From Stenopsyche tienmushanensis (lineage: Eukaryota > Arthropoda > Insecta > Trichoptera > Stenopsychidae): DNA of 64,000 bases. The DNA is taken from NCBI GenBank assembly GCA_008973525.1, contig WACJ01000264.1:310001-374000 (forward strand), given 5' to 3'. This document shows, piece by piece, positions 54,608 through 64,000 of this stretch (position 1 is its first letter; every line of letters begins with the position of its first letter). The position numbers and the translations under genes are program-made. Below the pieces are notes generated by a model. It was given only the letters and a program-made list of their open reading frames with translations. It searched no databases and had not been told where the DNA came from.

Positions 54608-55739
54608 CAATGAATAAATACCTGGTTAATTTCTGATAGTATGAATTGGCAGCGCACCGGCAGCTTCCCTTATCGCCCGGATGCACTTCGCGCAAAATCA
54701 CGTTATAATAATCGCACGCATAACTGTACAAATGCTCGTTTAAACGCGCATCTGAGGGACACTGACTGTAATTTGAAGCGTTTCACAACACTAATATGTA
54801 TGATGCAATCATCGCGTGTTCGTATAATATCATAAGGTATCGAAAAATGGACTGACGAATATTCAATCAAATATCGTCCGTTCGCCTCGATAAATATTTA
54901 TTGTCACCTAAAATAAATTAAATACAGTATAAATGTCATTTTAATCGTTCGTTGAAATAATTGGATCATGTACCAATATTATGTGCCACGCCATACACTA
55001 CGGCTCAAGATGACCTTTTTTGATATCGTGTGTGTATGGCCGCCTGCATCAGTTATGCTGTACGAATTGTTAAATCGCACAAGAACAATAAGTGAATCTA
55101 TCAGAGTCTTTGGCAATGCGTTCGTCCGAGAAATTCCCATATTCATTAAAGTCGTCGGTAATTAAAATGATTATTTTTAGTCGAGGATTGCGTCAAAATG
55201 CCATGACCGCTCACATACTTTTCTTATTGAAAAGTACATAGTTGTGAAATGACGTTGCAAAAACTGATGATTATGAGAAAAAACGACGATCTATCTCCAT
55301 CCGAAATGGCGCAAATGTGTCGTGCAATCGTCCGTTTGATTGTTTCATCGTCTTTCTTCTGAAGCGAGAGAAAGTTCTTCGGTGAGGTGTTAAAACATTG
55401 TCATGAATATGATTTTTAAAGACGTCTATGATCGTGAGAAGGGTTTTGAACCGGAACGAAACGCACCCCAATTCTCAGAATTTACAAAAGACTTCAATAT
55501 ATTTTTGTTTTATTTCGAGAGCGAGGGCTGATGATGGCCTGTCGCTTTCTCCGTGTCGCGTCGATGGTCGTTAAATTAGGTCTGATCTCAATGTTTTAGG
55601 ACAGAGGGATCAAGCTCTTTATTATATTCTCTATTTTTATATATAAGTTTAAGGTCCCATGGACCCCCATAGACTCATGCCAGTGTCATAGACTCTCGCC
55701 GCCTACTTTCATCGACCTCCTGATCGTTGAAAAAATTTT
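54608..55739. other. no recognised feature
   Basis: No repeat match or coding motif noted. Confidence 0.4.
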
Positions 55740-56125
55740 CCCACCCAAAAAGCTCCTATGAAGCTCGCGCCGTGTGGGATCTGGCGTCATCATGCAGAAG
55801 GCTCACTCTTCGAGTCAGCACTCTTCTTTTGTGATTTAGTCCCTATAGGCATAAAATCCACCGAAATAACTCACTTATGGTCCCAAAAAACAGATGACTA
55901 AATGGGTCGTTTTAAACCTTTTAAGCATTCTGGGCATCCATCTCCCATACAACACCTTATAACCAAGTTTTTCCGACACAATATCACCAAGGAGACTTCC
56001 AGAAATACCAGGAAAATCTTCGTGAAGACCATCAAGCGTCACACGACGATCATTTCGCACTTGTTCTTCAATTTTGTGCACATGTTCGTCATAAATGACA
56101 AAATATTCCCCCGGAGTCAGAAGTA
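55740..56125 (-). mobile_element. mariner transposase fragment
   Basis: The minus-strand frame 55875-56135 contains VRNDRRVTLDGLHEDFPGIS then LLGDIVSEKLGYKVLYGRWM, the best preserved second HTH and linker in the window. Downstream on the same strand, about 55780-55870, are remnants of the later region before and around the second catalytic Asp (LLHDDA). The segment with the first catalytic Asp is deleted between them. Same lineage as the remnants at 1-172 and 43.5-45.0 kb. Confidence 0.8.
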
Positions 56126-56139
56126 GAACAACCAACCCC

Positions 56140-56220
56140 GGTATTCCGGATCCCGGGATCCCGGGATTTCAAACAGTTTTAAGGTCTCATGAATTCCGGG
56201 ATTAACGTTATCCCAAAAAT
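56140..56220. repeat. CCCGGGATCCCGGGATT-type palindromic patch
   Basis: ccggatcccgggatcccggg and further copies of cgggatt/ccgggatt in both orientations within 80 bp. Such patches occur near the ends of some insect hAT elements, and a hAT copy starts at 56321, but a direct link is not shown. Confidence 0.4.
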
Positions 56221-56320
56221 TCGGGATTGAAATTTTTATCTAACAGAAATAGTACACATCACCAGCAAGATGAAGGCTACTAAATCGAGACATTCCCGCC
56301 GAAATCTGGACACTTGGAAA

Positions 56321-56852
56321 CAGTGGTGTAACTATTAATTGGCGAGCTTAGGCAGCGCCTAGGGGCAATAACTATCTAATCTATGTATACATACATACAG
56401 TACATATATGTCTTTCAAATTGTTATATTAAACTTTCCCTACCGGTGATGTATTTACTACACCTCAACTCTAATAAAGGGAATATCGATATGAAATATAA
56501 TAGATACGGGGTTCAGAATTTTTGTATTCTTCCGTAATGTAATTACGAATCACATCAAAGTATTGTAGTATACAAGTATTCATCTACAGCGACGGAAATT
56601 AATAATTTGTCGGGAAATCGGGAGTTTTACGAGTTTTTATCTGTCATATTGATGGTATTATACGAAAATGGGGGCTCACGCGGTCATCAATTCGGATTAG
56701 CATTTAAATATCTGATAACGATACCTCCAACGAGCGTAGAGGCTGAGCATGCATTTTCAGCAGCAAGTTGCCTGGCTTCCAAAATCAGATCCAGATTAAA
56801 TGATAAAAAAATCGATGCTTTAAAAATACTCAGGCATCAGGAACTATTATAA
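56321..56852 (+). mobile_element. hAT element, copy 3, with dimerisation domain
   Basis: Starts CAGTGGTGTAACTATTAATT and follows copies 1 and 2. The frame 56607-56852 reads FKYLITIPPTSVEAEHAFSA, then ASCLASKIRSRLNDKKIDAL, the C-terminal hAT dimerisation domain essential for transposase assembly, complete to its stop. Upstream catalytic regions are missing, so the element is non-autonomous. Composition and match among copies indicate a shared parent. Confidence 0.8.
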
Positions 56853-57929
56853 TCTTACTTTCTAGACGACCCTGAACGATTCATTCCAAAATCCAATATC
56901 GCCAAATGCACAAGTTTTTATTTCTTCATTGATAACCGTGTTCATTGAGGCATCCGTGGACCGTTGCCACATCGTCTCTCGAGTTCGAGATCTTCATTCT
57001 TCATCTCCAAAAACGTGACTTACCTGATTTCATTCGGACTTCTAAGAGCGATCGCGTAATATTCTCCAAACATCTTATCTGTGCCTCGTTTGTTTCATCT
57101 CTTTGTGGTCCGCGACGGAGACGTATTTGCATTGCGAAATCTCAGCTTCGGATGCAGATCCATTTTTATAAAATGCTACGATTCAAATTCGGCTCCATTC
57201 ATCGGATTATTTTGGCATTACGCTCTTGTGTGTTGCGTGACATCTAAATAGTTAACAATTACCGTACGGCAATAACGAGAATGATGGAGACGATTGCGAA
57301 ACGTCTGCAGCCTCGAGAAGAATGCGTTCCTCAAACAAATGCCCGGATAACAATGATGTTTCGATTCGAACACAAAAAAAAAATCACGAAAAGCATCCGG
57401 ATATCATAATGTTTCATTTGGCAATAATTATTATTTAACTATGCCTTCTTATGTCCAAATCTACACGGAGAATTTGATGGGTAGTTCAAGGATGTTTTTT
57501 CGTAGGAGGGGCAATTTAAACTTCATAGCAAAACATCGACGCAAATATGCTCTCACCTCATCAATGCAAATGTTTTGGAAATATCGATACATTTGGGATA
57601 ATAGAGTATCAAATAGAATCACTTTTGATTTTGAAAATAAAGCGCTATGGAGCACTGCACACCACATGTGCGAGCATACTCTCACTCTGGATAGCTCGAG
57701 TGTGCACTCAACATGTGATTGCATACTCATCAAAGGGTCAATGATTAATTTAAATGAATCTTATTATTCGGTATTTTTGCGGTACAATTTTAATTGTGAC
57801 AAATATAAAGACAGAACGAGACAGAAGTTACATTCGGCATGCGGTTTCTTTGGCAAGACATCGCATCAATATATAATACCATAATTTTTGTTATAGCGGC
57901 TAAAAATTTTGAAATAAAACTTGTATAAC
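56853..57929. other. no recognised feature
   Basis: Contains ctttctaga near 56865, like the mariner terminus, but no mariner sequence next to it. A 147-codon plus-strand frame (57441-57884) overlaps an open frame on the other strand and shows no domain; not called. Confidence 0.35.
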
Positions 57930-58105
57930 AGCGAAAATTGGCTTGAACGTCACGAAAAATGAAACTTTTCAGTTGCAATTGGTTGGGGAAGGATAATCGT
58001 CCCACACATCATACACACGCGTATTTGCATCCATAAATAGCATAAAACAACCACTAGATCATTATCTTGCCCATTTTATTATATATCACACAAACACATT
58101 AGTAA
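57930..58105 (+). repeat. dispersed repeat M, copy 3
   Basis: ggcttgaacgtcacgaaaaa, then cgtatttgcatccataaata and ttttattatatatcacacaa match the copies at 2.9 kb and 10.8 kb, with the central gcgcatgcgc part deleted. Confidence 0.55.
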
Positions 58106-58429
58106 AGCCGTTGAAATTTACTTTTGTTCCACGTCTTCAGACGCGTTAATTTTGCTATTTTTGTGCCCTCATTGTTCCACTAATGCTTTAAGATAGTCAC
58201 ATTAAATTTTTTCACTAACCTGCAATAATTCTTCAATATCTTGCGCATTAGATAATTTCATCTTTGTTTAGCTCCGACCATATATTCTTCCGTGTTTCTT
58301 TCAAGTATTGGTCGGTCATCGCATTCCAAGATCGATTGATGTTGGCTTGATATTGTAGTTCTTCCAAAAATGTTTCATGTATTGTTTATCTTCTCCATAT
58401 ACACTTCTCCAATAATTTTTTTTGTGCGA
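58106..58429. other. no recognised feature
   Basis: AT-rich spacer. Confidence 0.4.
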
Positions 58430-58794
58430 CTTTTATTGTGTGATTTCGAAGTTATGCGTTTTTTTATAGCAATTTTTTTAAAGCAATTTTTTTTGAGATG
58501 GCAAATATTACAATGATGATACAAGACGTTCTTTAAATGTTAAATGTTACCAAAAAAATATTTTTGCCTATTTTCCTTTTTTTATAGACTTTTTTTTATG
58601 CGATTTTAGATATATTTTATATAGCTGTTTCAAAGTTATGCAGTTTTTAAAATACGTGAAACGCATCTTCATTTTTTCTATGTAAGCTTTTTTTGTGCGA
58701 TTTTTTTTGTGCAATTTTCCGCGGAACGCATCTACCGCACAAAATTGTTTACGTAAAAAACACTGCAAAAAATGGACGCTATAGGAGGATTGAC
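58430..58794. mobile_element. pogo-like right end
   Basis: The end, in reverse complement, reads gtcaatcctcctatagcgtc, agreeing with the terminus at 46047. The interior repeats ttatgc-tttt and gtgcgatttt motifs (58440-58720) in the manner of pogo subterminal regions. No transposase frame. Confidence 0.45.
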
Positions 58795-58899
58795 GATAAA
58801 TGCAATCCCATAAATATTTAAATATTTCACAGACATTTTAATGGATCATTAAGCAGATGTAGTCATTTTAACGTACTAATTTGTCAGCATATCATTTTT

Positions 58900-58919
58900 T
58901 ATCATCATCATCATCATCA
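58900..58919. repeat. (ATC)n microsatellite
   Basis: Six to seven ATC units. A similar (GAT)n run is at 61969-61985. Confidence 0.9.
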
Positions 58920-59206
58920 CATGCATGATCGTCGATAATTGAGCATATCTTCGATTAATTATTATTTGGGAGTATATTTAATCGTGAGTAATCCGATCAT
59001 TCTTTGTGCAGACCGTATGATTAATGATATTGGTATTAAAAACTAGCATTCAACACATTTTTGTTCGAGGGAAAGGCAATAAATTCAAGACAGTCGATGG
59101 TTTTTTTAAAAAAATGAAAGGTCAAATTGCTTTCAGATGCTTAATCTATATAATTTTTCGAAAATTGAGTTGGAATCATGGTGGGTTTTTGTCTTGTTTT
59201 TTACAG

Positions 59207-59347
59207 ATCAGCTTCACTTGCATATTCCTCCTCAGCGCCTTAACGGTGGTCCTCAGTCAGCAGCCAGGATATCTACCCCCGACCAACAAAGGATACAACT
59301 ATGAACCACCAAGGATACCATTCCCAGGCACCAACTATGACACCAAG
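59207..59347 (+). CDS. probable internal exon of a secreted Pro/Tyr-rich (cuticle-like) protein
   Basis: An exon of 47 codons framed by a good acceptor (pyrimidine tract ttgtcttgttttttacag, ending 59206) and donor AAG|GTATGC (GT at 59348-59349), phase 0 at both ends. It encodes ISFTCIFLLSALTVVLS, a signal-peptide core with a likely cleavage after LS, then QQPGYLPPTN and on through YNYEPPRIPFPG, rich in Pro, Tyr and Gly. The start Met must be in a short upstream exon, a layout common in arthropod cuticle and other secreted proteins. I could not place that exon or the next one. Codons are GC-richer than the surroundings. The family is not certain; a structural extracellular protein is an inference. 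Confidence 0.6.
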
Positions 59348-60084
59348 GTATGCTTTATAGAAAAAAATATATTCATTGCCAAGTCCCACGGTATAATCAC
59401 CTTCGCCACAAATTTCATCAAAGCCATGTTAACATCTTCTTCGTGACACGCCCTCCTGACATTTTTCTGACACTCGAAGGCTATGATGTCTATATCGGTT
59501 AGCAGATAATCAATCATTGGGCGTACCGATTTGGGCAACCGTCACTCAATTAAATAGCCAGTTATGATAGATGACAGCATTGTCTATCTCTGCGATCAAT
59601 GGGAGGTGTTTTAAGCCCAAAAGACGCTGCAGTACCATCAATCATTAAATATTTATGAAAGAATACGGCTCCTTCGAGGCTATAATGACCACAGTCGAGA
59701 CTTGAAGTCGTCATTATTAACACCTGAAGGATTCGTTCGGGCAAAGGATGTGTCAAACGCCAACATGTGACCCAATTTATGAATGCAATTTTGCATAGAG
59801 CGAATGAATCGATTGCTCATAATAACAAAGCAAACGCTTTCAAGGATTTAAGACAAGAGGTCGACGATTTAACAACAGTTTAACGACAATTCGCCGAGGC
59901 GTCATGGAAGAACACTCGAATATGAAGGGTCATCCACAAAATTTTGCTTGGAAACAATGGATCTTTCGTTTGTTGTTCAATAATAATATAAACGCGTTAT
60001 TGCAATGTATATTACGTGGTTGAAATTGTACTATTTTTTATTAAAACAAAATGGTTTATATCATTTGAAAAGACGTCCGGATCA
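59348..60084. other. possible intron, with an antisense coding-like frame
   Basis: Downstream of the exon donor. The minus-strand frame 59335-59538 (IDYLLTDIDIIAFECQKN then HEEDVNMALMKFVAKV) looks protein-like but has no recognised domain, and partly overlaps the exon. Nothing else identified. Confidence 0.3.
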
Positions 60085-60250
60085 GCACAAGAAAGAGAGA
60101 GATCTGACTGCGAGAAGGACGTCCTCCCGCAGTCAAGGCCAACCGATGACTCCCGCCTTCTGCGCGTCAACAGGCAACGATGCACGCACAAAAAGCGATC
60201 GGTCGATAATTGCAGGTGCAATGTCCCCGCAGCGCCACAGGAGATGGCGC
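60085..60250. repeat. dispersed repeat L, copy 2
   Basis: agagagagatctgactgcga, cctcccgcagtcaaggccaa and ccttctgcgcgtcaacag match 50430-50505. Three overlapping open frames here are a by-product of its GC content. Confidence 0.45.
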
Positions 60251-60479
60251 TGTTAAAATAGCACATTGTACCTAAAGAGAGATGGAAGATGTCGCTGTTA
60301 ATCTTACGAATTAAATTCGCTCAGACCAATAGCGCTATTGCATGGGGATGGTAAATCACCCACGCTACAAAAGCATTGACAATATTTTTATCGGATGTCT
60401 AAATCCATGCCGGAATAAATGTTACTAATTTCACTCCATTATAGCTACCAAACCAAATCCATTTCGTACACGTAATTCT

Positions 60480-60600
60480 TAACCACTTAAAGCGATAAGA
60501 CACAATTTTGTGTCCGGATGTGTGAGCTCAAAGACAGACAGAGACGGAGAGTGTCTCGAGTTTTAGTTGATTGTATAGATCGTCAACCCAAATGAATCGA
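60480..60600 (+). repeat. dispersed repeat N, copy 4
   Basis: agacagacagagacggagag and ttgtatagatcgtcaaccca match 8260-8330 and inverted 11550-11650. The following 60605-60710 matches 6080-6175. Confidence 0.5.
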
Positions 60601-60699
60601 TTTCAAGTGTATTGTTTATGTTTACGCATAGAAATAACCGAATATTGTGTGCTATCAACAGTGTTTATTTATTTATGTACAAACTTCATACACGCTGCG

Positions 60700-61090
60700 A
60701 CGGTCCTTACAGATAAGTGGATTTGTACGACGATAAATGCAAATATAGCATCTAAGTGTGTGATGATTTTACATTAGCTCACCACTCAAAGGATTAATAG
60801 AATATATTGGTTGGCAGAGTTTAAACGAGGCCATACGAGCCGTCAAGACGAACATCGCAGTGGTCGACCGAATGAGGTGATCACGCCAGAAATGGTGTCA
60901 GAAATACACAATGGTATTAGTCGACTGAAAATGTGCAAGCATTTAAAAAAGTGCTGTGCATCGAATATTGACTGAAAATTTGCACACGAGAAAGCCGTGC
61001 GCAAGATGGGTGCCGCGTTTGCTCGCAATGGAACAAAACAGCGTCGTGAGGATGCTTCAATCGAGTGTTTGCCGATGTTTCACAGCAATA
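60700..61090 (+). mobile_element. mariner transposase fragment
   Basis: Plus-strand frames: WLAEFKRGHTSRQDEHRSGR, EVITPEMVSEIHNGISR, then ENLHTRKPCARWVPRLL-like sequence and EDASIECLPMFHSNKE. These cover the linker between the two HTH parts, a damaged second HTH and the region before the first catalytic Asp. Same lineage as 8.4-8.7 kb. The catalytic domain is absent and a pogo MITE starts just after. Confidence 0.75.
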
Positions 61091-61097
61091 AAGAAAA

Positions 61098-61531
61098 AAT
61101 TCGGACTATAGAGTACTGCCCCTGACTTCTTGTAGTCCGGAACTTTTTGGAAAGGAGTACTTATAATCCGAAAAATTATGAGCTATATATAGATAAAGCA
61201 TATATATACAAGCTTTTATATTATGGAATTAACGTCATAAAGCTACAAAGACTTATTTCTTGTTATCTCCTTGTAAAACAACTTTGCTTTCATGGCCAAT
61301 ATGTGTCCAGAAGTATGTCTATTTCTTTTCTGAAGAAACCACATATACAAAGCTTCATCCACCATTGTATATTTAGCTTTTTTGAAAGTTTGCCTCTTAA
61401 CTGGCCTACAATCAATCACTTATATATATGCACGTATACACTACGTACATATGTACTATACTTGTATTGAAATGTCGGACTACAGAGGGCGCCGGATTAG
61501 ACCGGGGCCGGATTACTGCGGGTCTGCTGTA
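61098..61531. mobile_element. pogo-like MITE
   Basis: The right end, in reverse complement, reads cagcagacccgcagtaatcc, then ggtctaatccggcgccctct and gtagtccgaca, with repeats of the (G/C)TAATCCGG motif. The left end carries tcggactatagagtactgcc and tagtccggaac. Such repeated subterminal motifs are typical of pogo/Tigger relatives. About 430 bp, non-coding. Confidence 0.55.
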
Positions 61532-62111
61532 TATATATATTTTTCAGATATTTCGCCCTGTTTTCTTAAATAGTCCATAGTTCGATAATTTCATCAGGTC
61601 TTAAAAACTCAGTGTGTCTTCCGTATTTTTTCCTCGATCGCCAAATTACAATAATAAAAATGATTTGTTCTGCAAATAGAACCGATGATTCATCCCGAAT
61701 GAATAAACATTTTTTTCCTCCCCACATTTAATTAATCCATCGATGACCAATTTTTGCGGAAACGGCGCATCTTAATAGGGTCAGTCGTTTGACCTTTTTC
61801 CATCGTCGATAACCGTTGAAACAAAAGCTCGTTTTTATCATTTCTATGATAGCCTGAAGGAAGCCGTACGCCCATTTGAGAAGCGCTGAGCAAAGATTGA
61901 TTGGATGGCTCGATAGGTTATTGGGCCAAATCGGTGAACGGCTTTGATATTTTTTTGTTGACGGCTCTGATGATGATGATGATGATGGCATTGTCCGTGA
62001 CCTTTCGAGGAAGGTACTGAACACACAGAAAATGCTCGGATAATAACTATTGCACGAACCTAATCGATTGCATTGATATTGATTTTGCTGTCGTATTATT
62101 AGCTGCTGAAT
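61532..62111. other. no recognised feature
   Basis: Includes the (GAT)n run. The 152-codon minus-strand frame 61728-62186 spans it and a transposon end, and is not believed. Confidence 0.4.
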
Positions 62112-63809
62112 TATTAGGTAAAGCGAAAAGTAATCATTTTTTTTGCTAGTGAAAATTAACAACAACAAAAATTCCATCATTTTCAATTACCTGTTGCCAG
62201 CGTAAAGATAATTTTTCAATTCCCTTTTTTGAAAAAGTCCTTTGGTTTTTCAATGAAAAGCTTATCTTCAGTACCGCTCAAAAATGTTCAAATGTTTTTC
62301 AAACGTTTCAAATGAAACAAATAATAAGAAAAAACGTTTGAACAGTTTTGTGCAATACTTTATTGGGTTACTTTTTGTATCCAATGCGGCTTATAATCGA
62401 CTAGGCATCGAGGAAATGAGCTTCTGACATTGTTCCGTAGTGACGTTGCACCATTCCTTTTGGAACGAAAGCAGCCTCGTCGGTTTGCTCATCAAACGCT
62501 GCTAACATAAGTTGGGTACGCAGGTTACTCTTTGCTGCGTACCCATAAAGAGGTGTGTGGAACAGCCGATTACAGTAGTTGGTGGACTGTGTCAAAGGCT
62601 TCACCACTATCCTCAACAACGAACGGCGACTCGTCTCCATGGCAAGGTACTACAAATGACCGAACCGATACGAGTACCATAAGGAAGGGGTAGCCTGTGC
62701 AGTCCACATCTGCTGCAGTCCCCTTCAAACTGAGGTTGGATTCGTGGTGGCTGTGAACCCGCAATGCACGTGCACGTGGTCTGAAGCTGGTCTTCCTACA
62801 TTTCGCCTCCCCTAGAGGGCGTGGATCAAAAGGGATAGGCGCCTGGATGCTCTGAGCATAGCGTTTCTCACGGGGCTCAAAGATCAGTGGACGACATTCG
62901 CTGTGTGGCTAGTCCGGGATAACCCAGAACAGATCTATACAGCAGCGCAGGAAATAGGCTCGTATACGAAGACATCGAGCCAGGACACACTTGACTTGAT
63001 ACCGGAATTTAAGTTCAGAGACTTAGCAGGCTTTTTGACTGGAACGGGCAGTGTGCTTGGGATCTCCTTCATTTCTTTGTCCAATTCATAAAATCGAACT
63101 CTTTCTTTCAAGTCGCTTTCCAGAATGCTCTCGTAGAGCTCCTGGTCTATGTTGTCCGCCTCTAAAACATGCCCAAATCGTCCGCCTCTGTGCGAAGTTA
63201 GAAGTGGCTTTTAACCCTTTTTAACAGAGAGATAACCAGCAGACTTGAGTGTCCTTACAACTGTTAATTGTACTGACGTCTACTTGAAGAGATTCTTTGA
63301 CTTGAGCCACAATCTACACGGCGTTATAACTAGCATTTGGTCCGCCACTAAAAACACTGTCAGCTTCCACGATCTTCTTCCTTTGTTCTTTGAACAAACA
63401 TCGGAGTAGCGATTGAGCCAACGCTGCTGCATATTGGAACGCAGCAGGGTCTCTACTTGTTTTTTTCTTGTATGGCTGAGAAGCTTCATCGATCAGAGGG
63501 ATGGAAAAAAATGATTCTTAGTTGTGTAATATTTCTTTAAATGTACGGCGGTACTGAGAAAAAAAGCTTAGGCTTAGCCGGTGAATATCGACAGAGAAAC
63601 ATGTGTGCACAAAACTGTTCAAATGCTTTTTCTATTTTTTTGTCTTACTTTTTCATTCAATAAAATGTAAACTATCTTTAAAAGTCTAAATGGGTGTGAT
63701 TCTACAAAAAACGAGGCAAAACATGCGTTTGGAAAACATTTGAACAGTTTTGAGCACAAAATGTTTTTCACCGGCGAAAATAATGTATTACTTTTCGCTT
63801 CACCTAATA
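62112..63809 (-). mobile_element. Tc-like transposon with compound terminal arms
   Basis: Outer inverted ends TATTAGGTAAAGCGAAAAGT (from 62112) and, inverted from 63809, TATTAGGTGAAGCGAAAAGT differ at one base in twenty. About 170 bp inside, both arms carry a second shared block (gctcaaaa-tgttcaaatgt) and then cgtttgaacagttttgtgca or its match, so each arm has repeated sites. On the minus strand 62965-63490 encodes SLQVDVSTIN and, shifted, RTLKSAGYLSVKKG, a helix-turn-helix as in Tc1/Tc3 transposases, followed by LYESILESDLKERVRFYELD. The catalytic domain is not found and repeat B copy 6 occupies 62.44-62.96 kb. Confidence 0.65.
62440..62960 (-). repeat. repeat B copy 6, inside a Tc-like element
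   Basis: Matches copy 3 on the same strand: tttgctcatcaaacgctgct, taacataagttgggtacgca, cactatcctcaacaacg, cccttcaaactgaggttgga, ctgtgtggctagtccgggat. Its edges fall where the Tc-like coding remnant stops. Confidence 0.65.
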
Positions 63810-64000
63810 TATTAAAACTGACCTCATATTAGATCAGCCAAATCTAATTTATGCATTCTAATGCGCGCATGCGCCAATTTGATTTAAACGCGCGTTAAAC
63901 AGATTTATGCTCCCGAAAAAAAGCCTTTCGATAGAAATGTAGATCGTTGTACTCTTGATGTATGCAAAATTGTGTTTTACATATGTCCAAGCCAAGGTTG
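63810..64000. other. no recognised feature
   Basis: Flank of the Tc-like element; contains gcgcgcatgcgcc near 63864, nothing else. Confidence 0.4.

Noticed and set aside
57441..57884. 147-codon plus-strand frame
   Set aside because: The opposite strand is open over the same stretch and the composition looks like chance translation; no domain seen.
61728..62186. 152-codon minus-strand frame
   Set aside because: It runs across a trinucleotide repeat (a Ser run) and into the end of the Tc-like transposon, so it is not a single unit.

Overview
This window looks like gene-poor nuclear DNA of an arthropod, most likely an insect. It is AT-rich, has no bacterial-style operons, no long open frames (the longest is about 160 codons and lies in a repeat), and no rRNA, CRISPR array or convincing tRNA gene. 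It is packed with decayed transposable elements of kinds common in insect genomes: several mariner lineages, Tc1-like and pogo-like elements, hAT, piggyBac-like MITEs, Helitron-like elements, and R1-clade and RTE/jockey-type non-LTR retrotransposons. The order or species cannot be named from the sequence alone. Family calls rest on translated motifs read by eye and on matches between copies inside the window; no search was run.

Layout. 1-13 kb: a mariner remnant, copies of four unclassified dispersed repeats (called A, B, M and N here), a mariner fragment and a possible host exon near 3.9-4.2 kb. 13-16 kb: Tc1-like deletion derivatives, an R1-clade pol fragment and a hAT MITE. 16-24 kb: mariner N-terminal DNA, a Helitron-like end, A repeats, an RTE-type endonuclease/RT remnant and two different mariners. 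24-32 kb: Tc1-like MITEs, a ZBED-type hAT transposase relic, a GC-richer coding-like stretch, then a Tc1 MITE next to a piggyBac MITE. 33-39 kb: A and B repeats, including two B copies back to back. 40-46 kb: Tc1, pogo, hAT and piggyBac MITEs and a mariner split by a 5'-truncated R1 insertion with a 17-bp target duplication. 47-57 kb: two Helitron-like copies, a mariner with both terminal repeats but a replaced middle, a mariner/repeat-A chimera, and another mariner and hAT. 57-64 kb: pogo-like ends, the best host-gene candidate (an exon coding a signal peptide plus a Pro/Tyr-rich mature start, 59207-59347), a mariner, a pogo MITE and a 1.7-kb Tc-like element with compound terminal arms.

How it fits together. 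No working gene set is visible. The window records nested insertions: non-LTR into mariner, A into mariner, B into a Tc-like element. Every transposase seen is broken by stops, frameshifts or deletions. The most unusual material is repeat A, with about twelve copies built around a short palindrome that is also an open peptide frame, and GC-rich repeat B, which often lies beside it; neither matches a family I can name.
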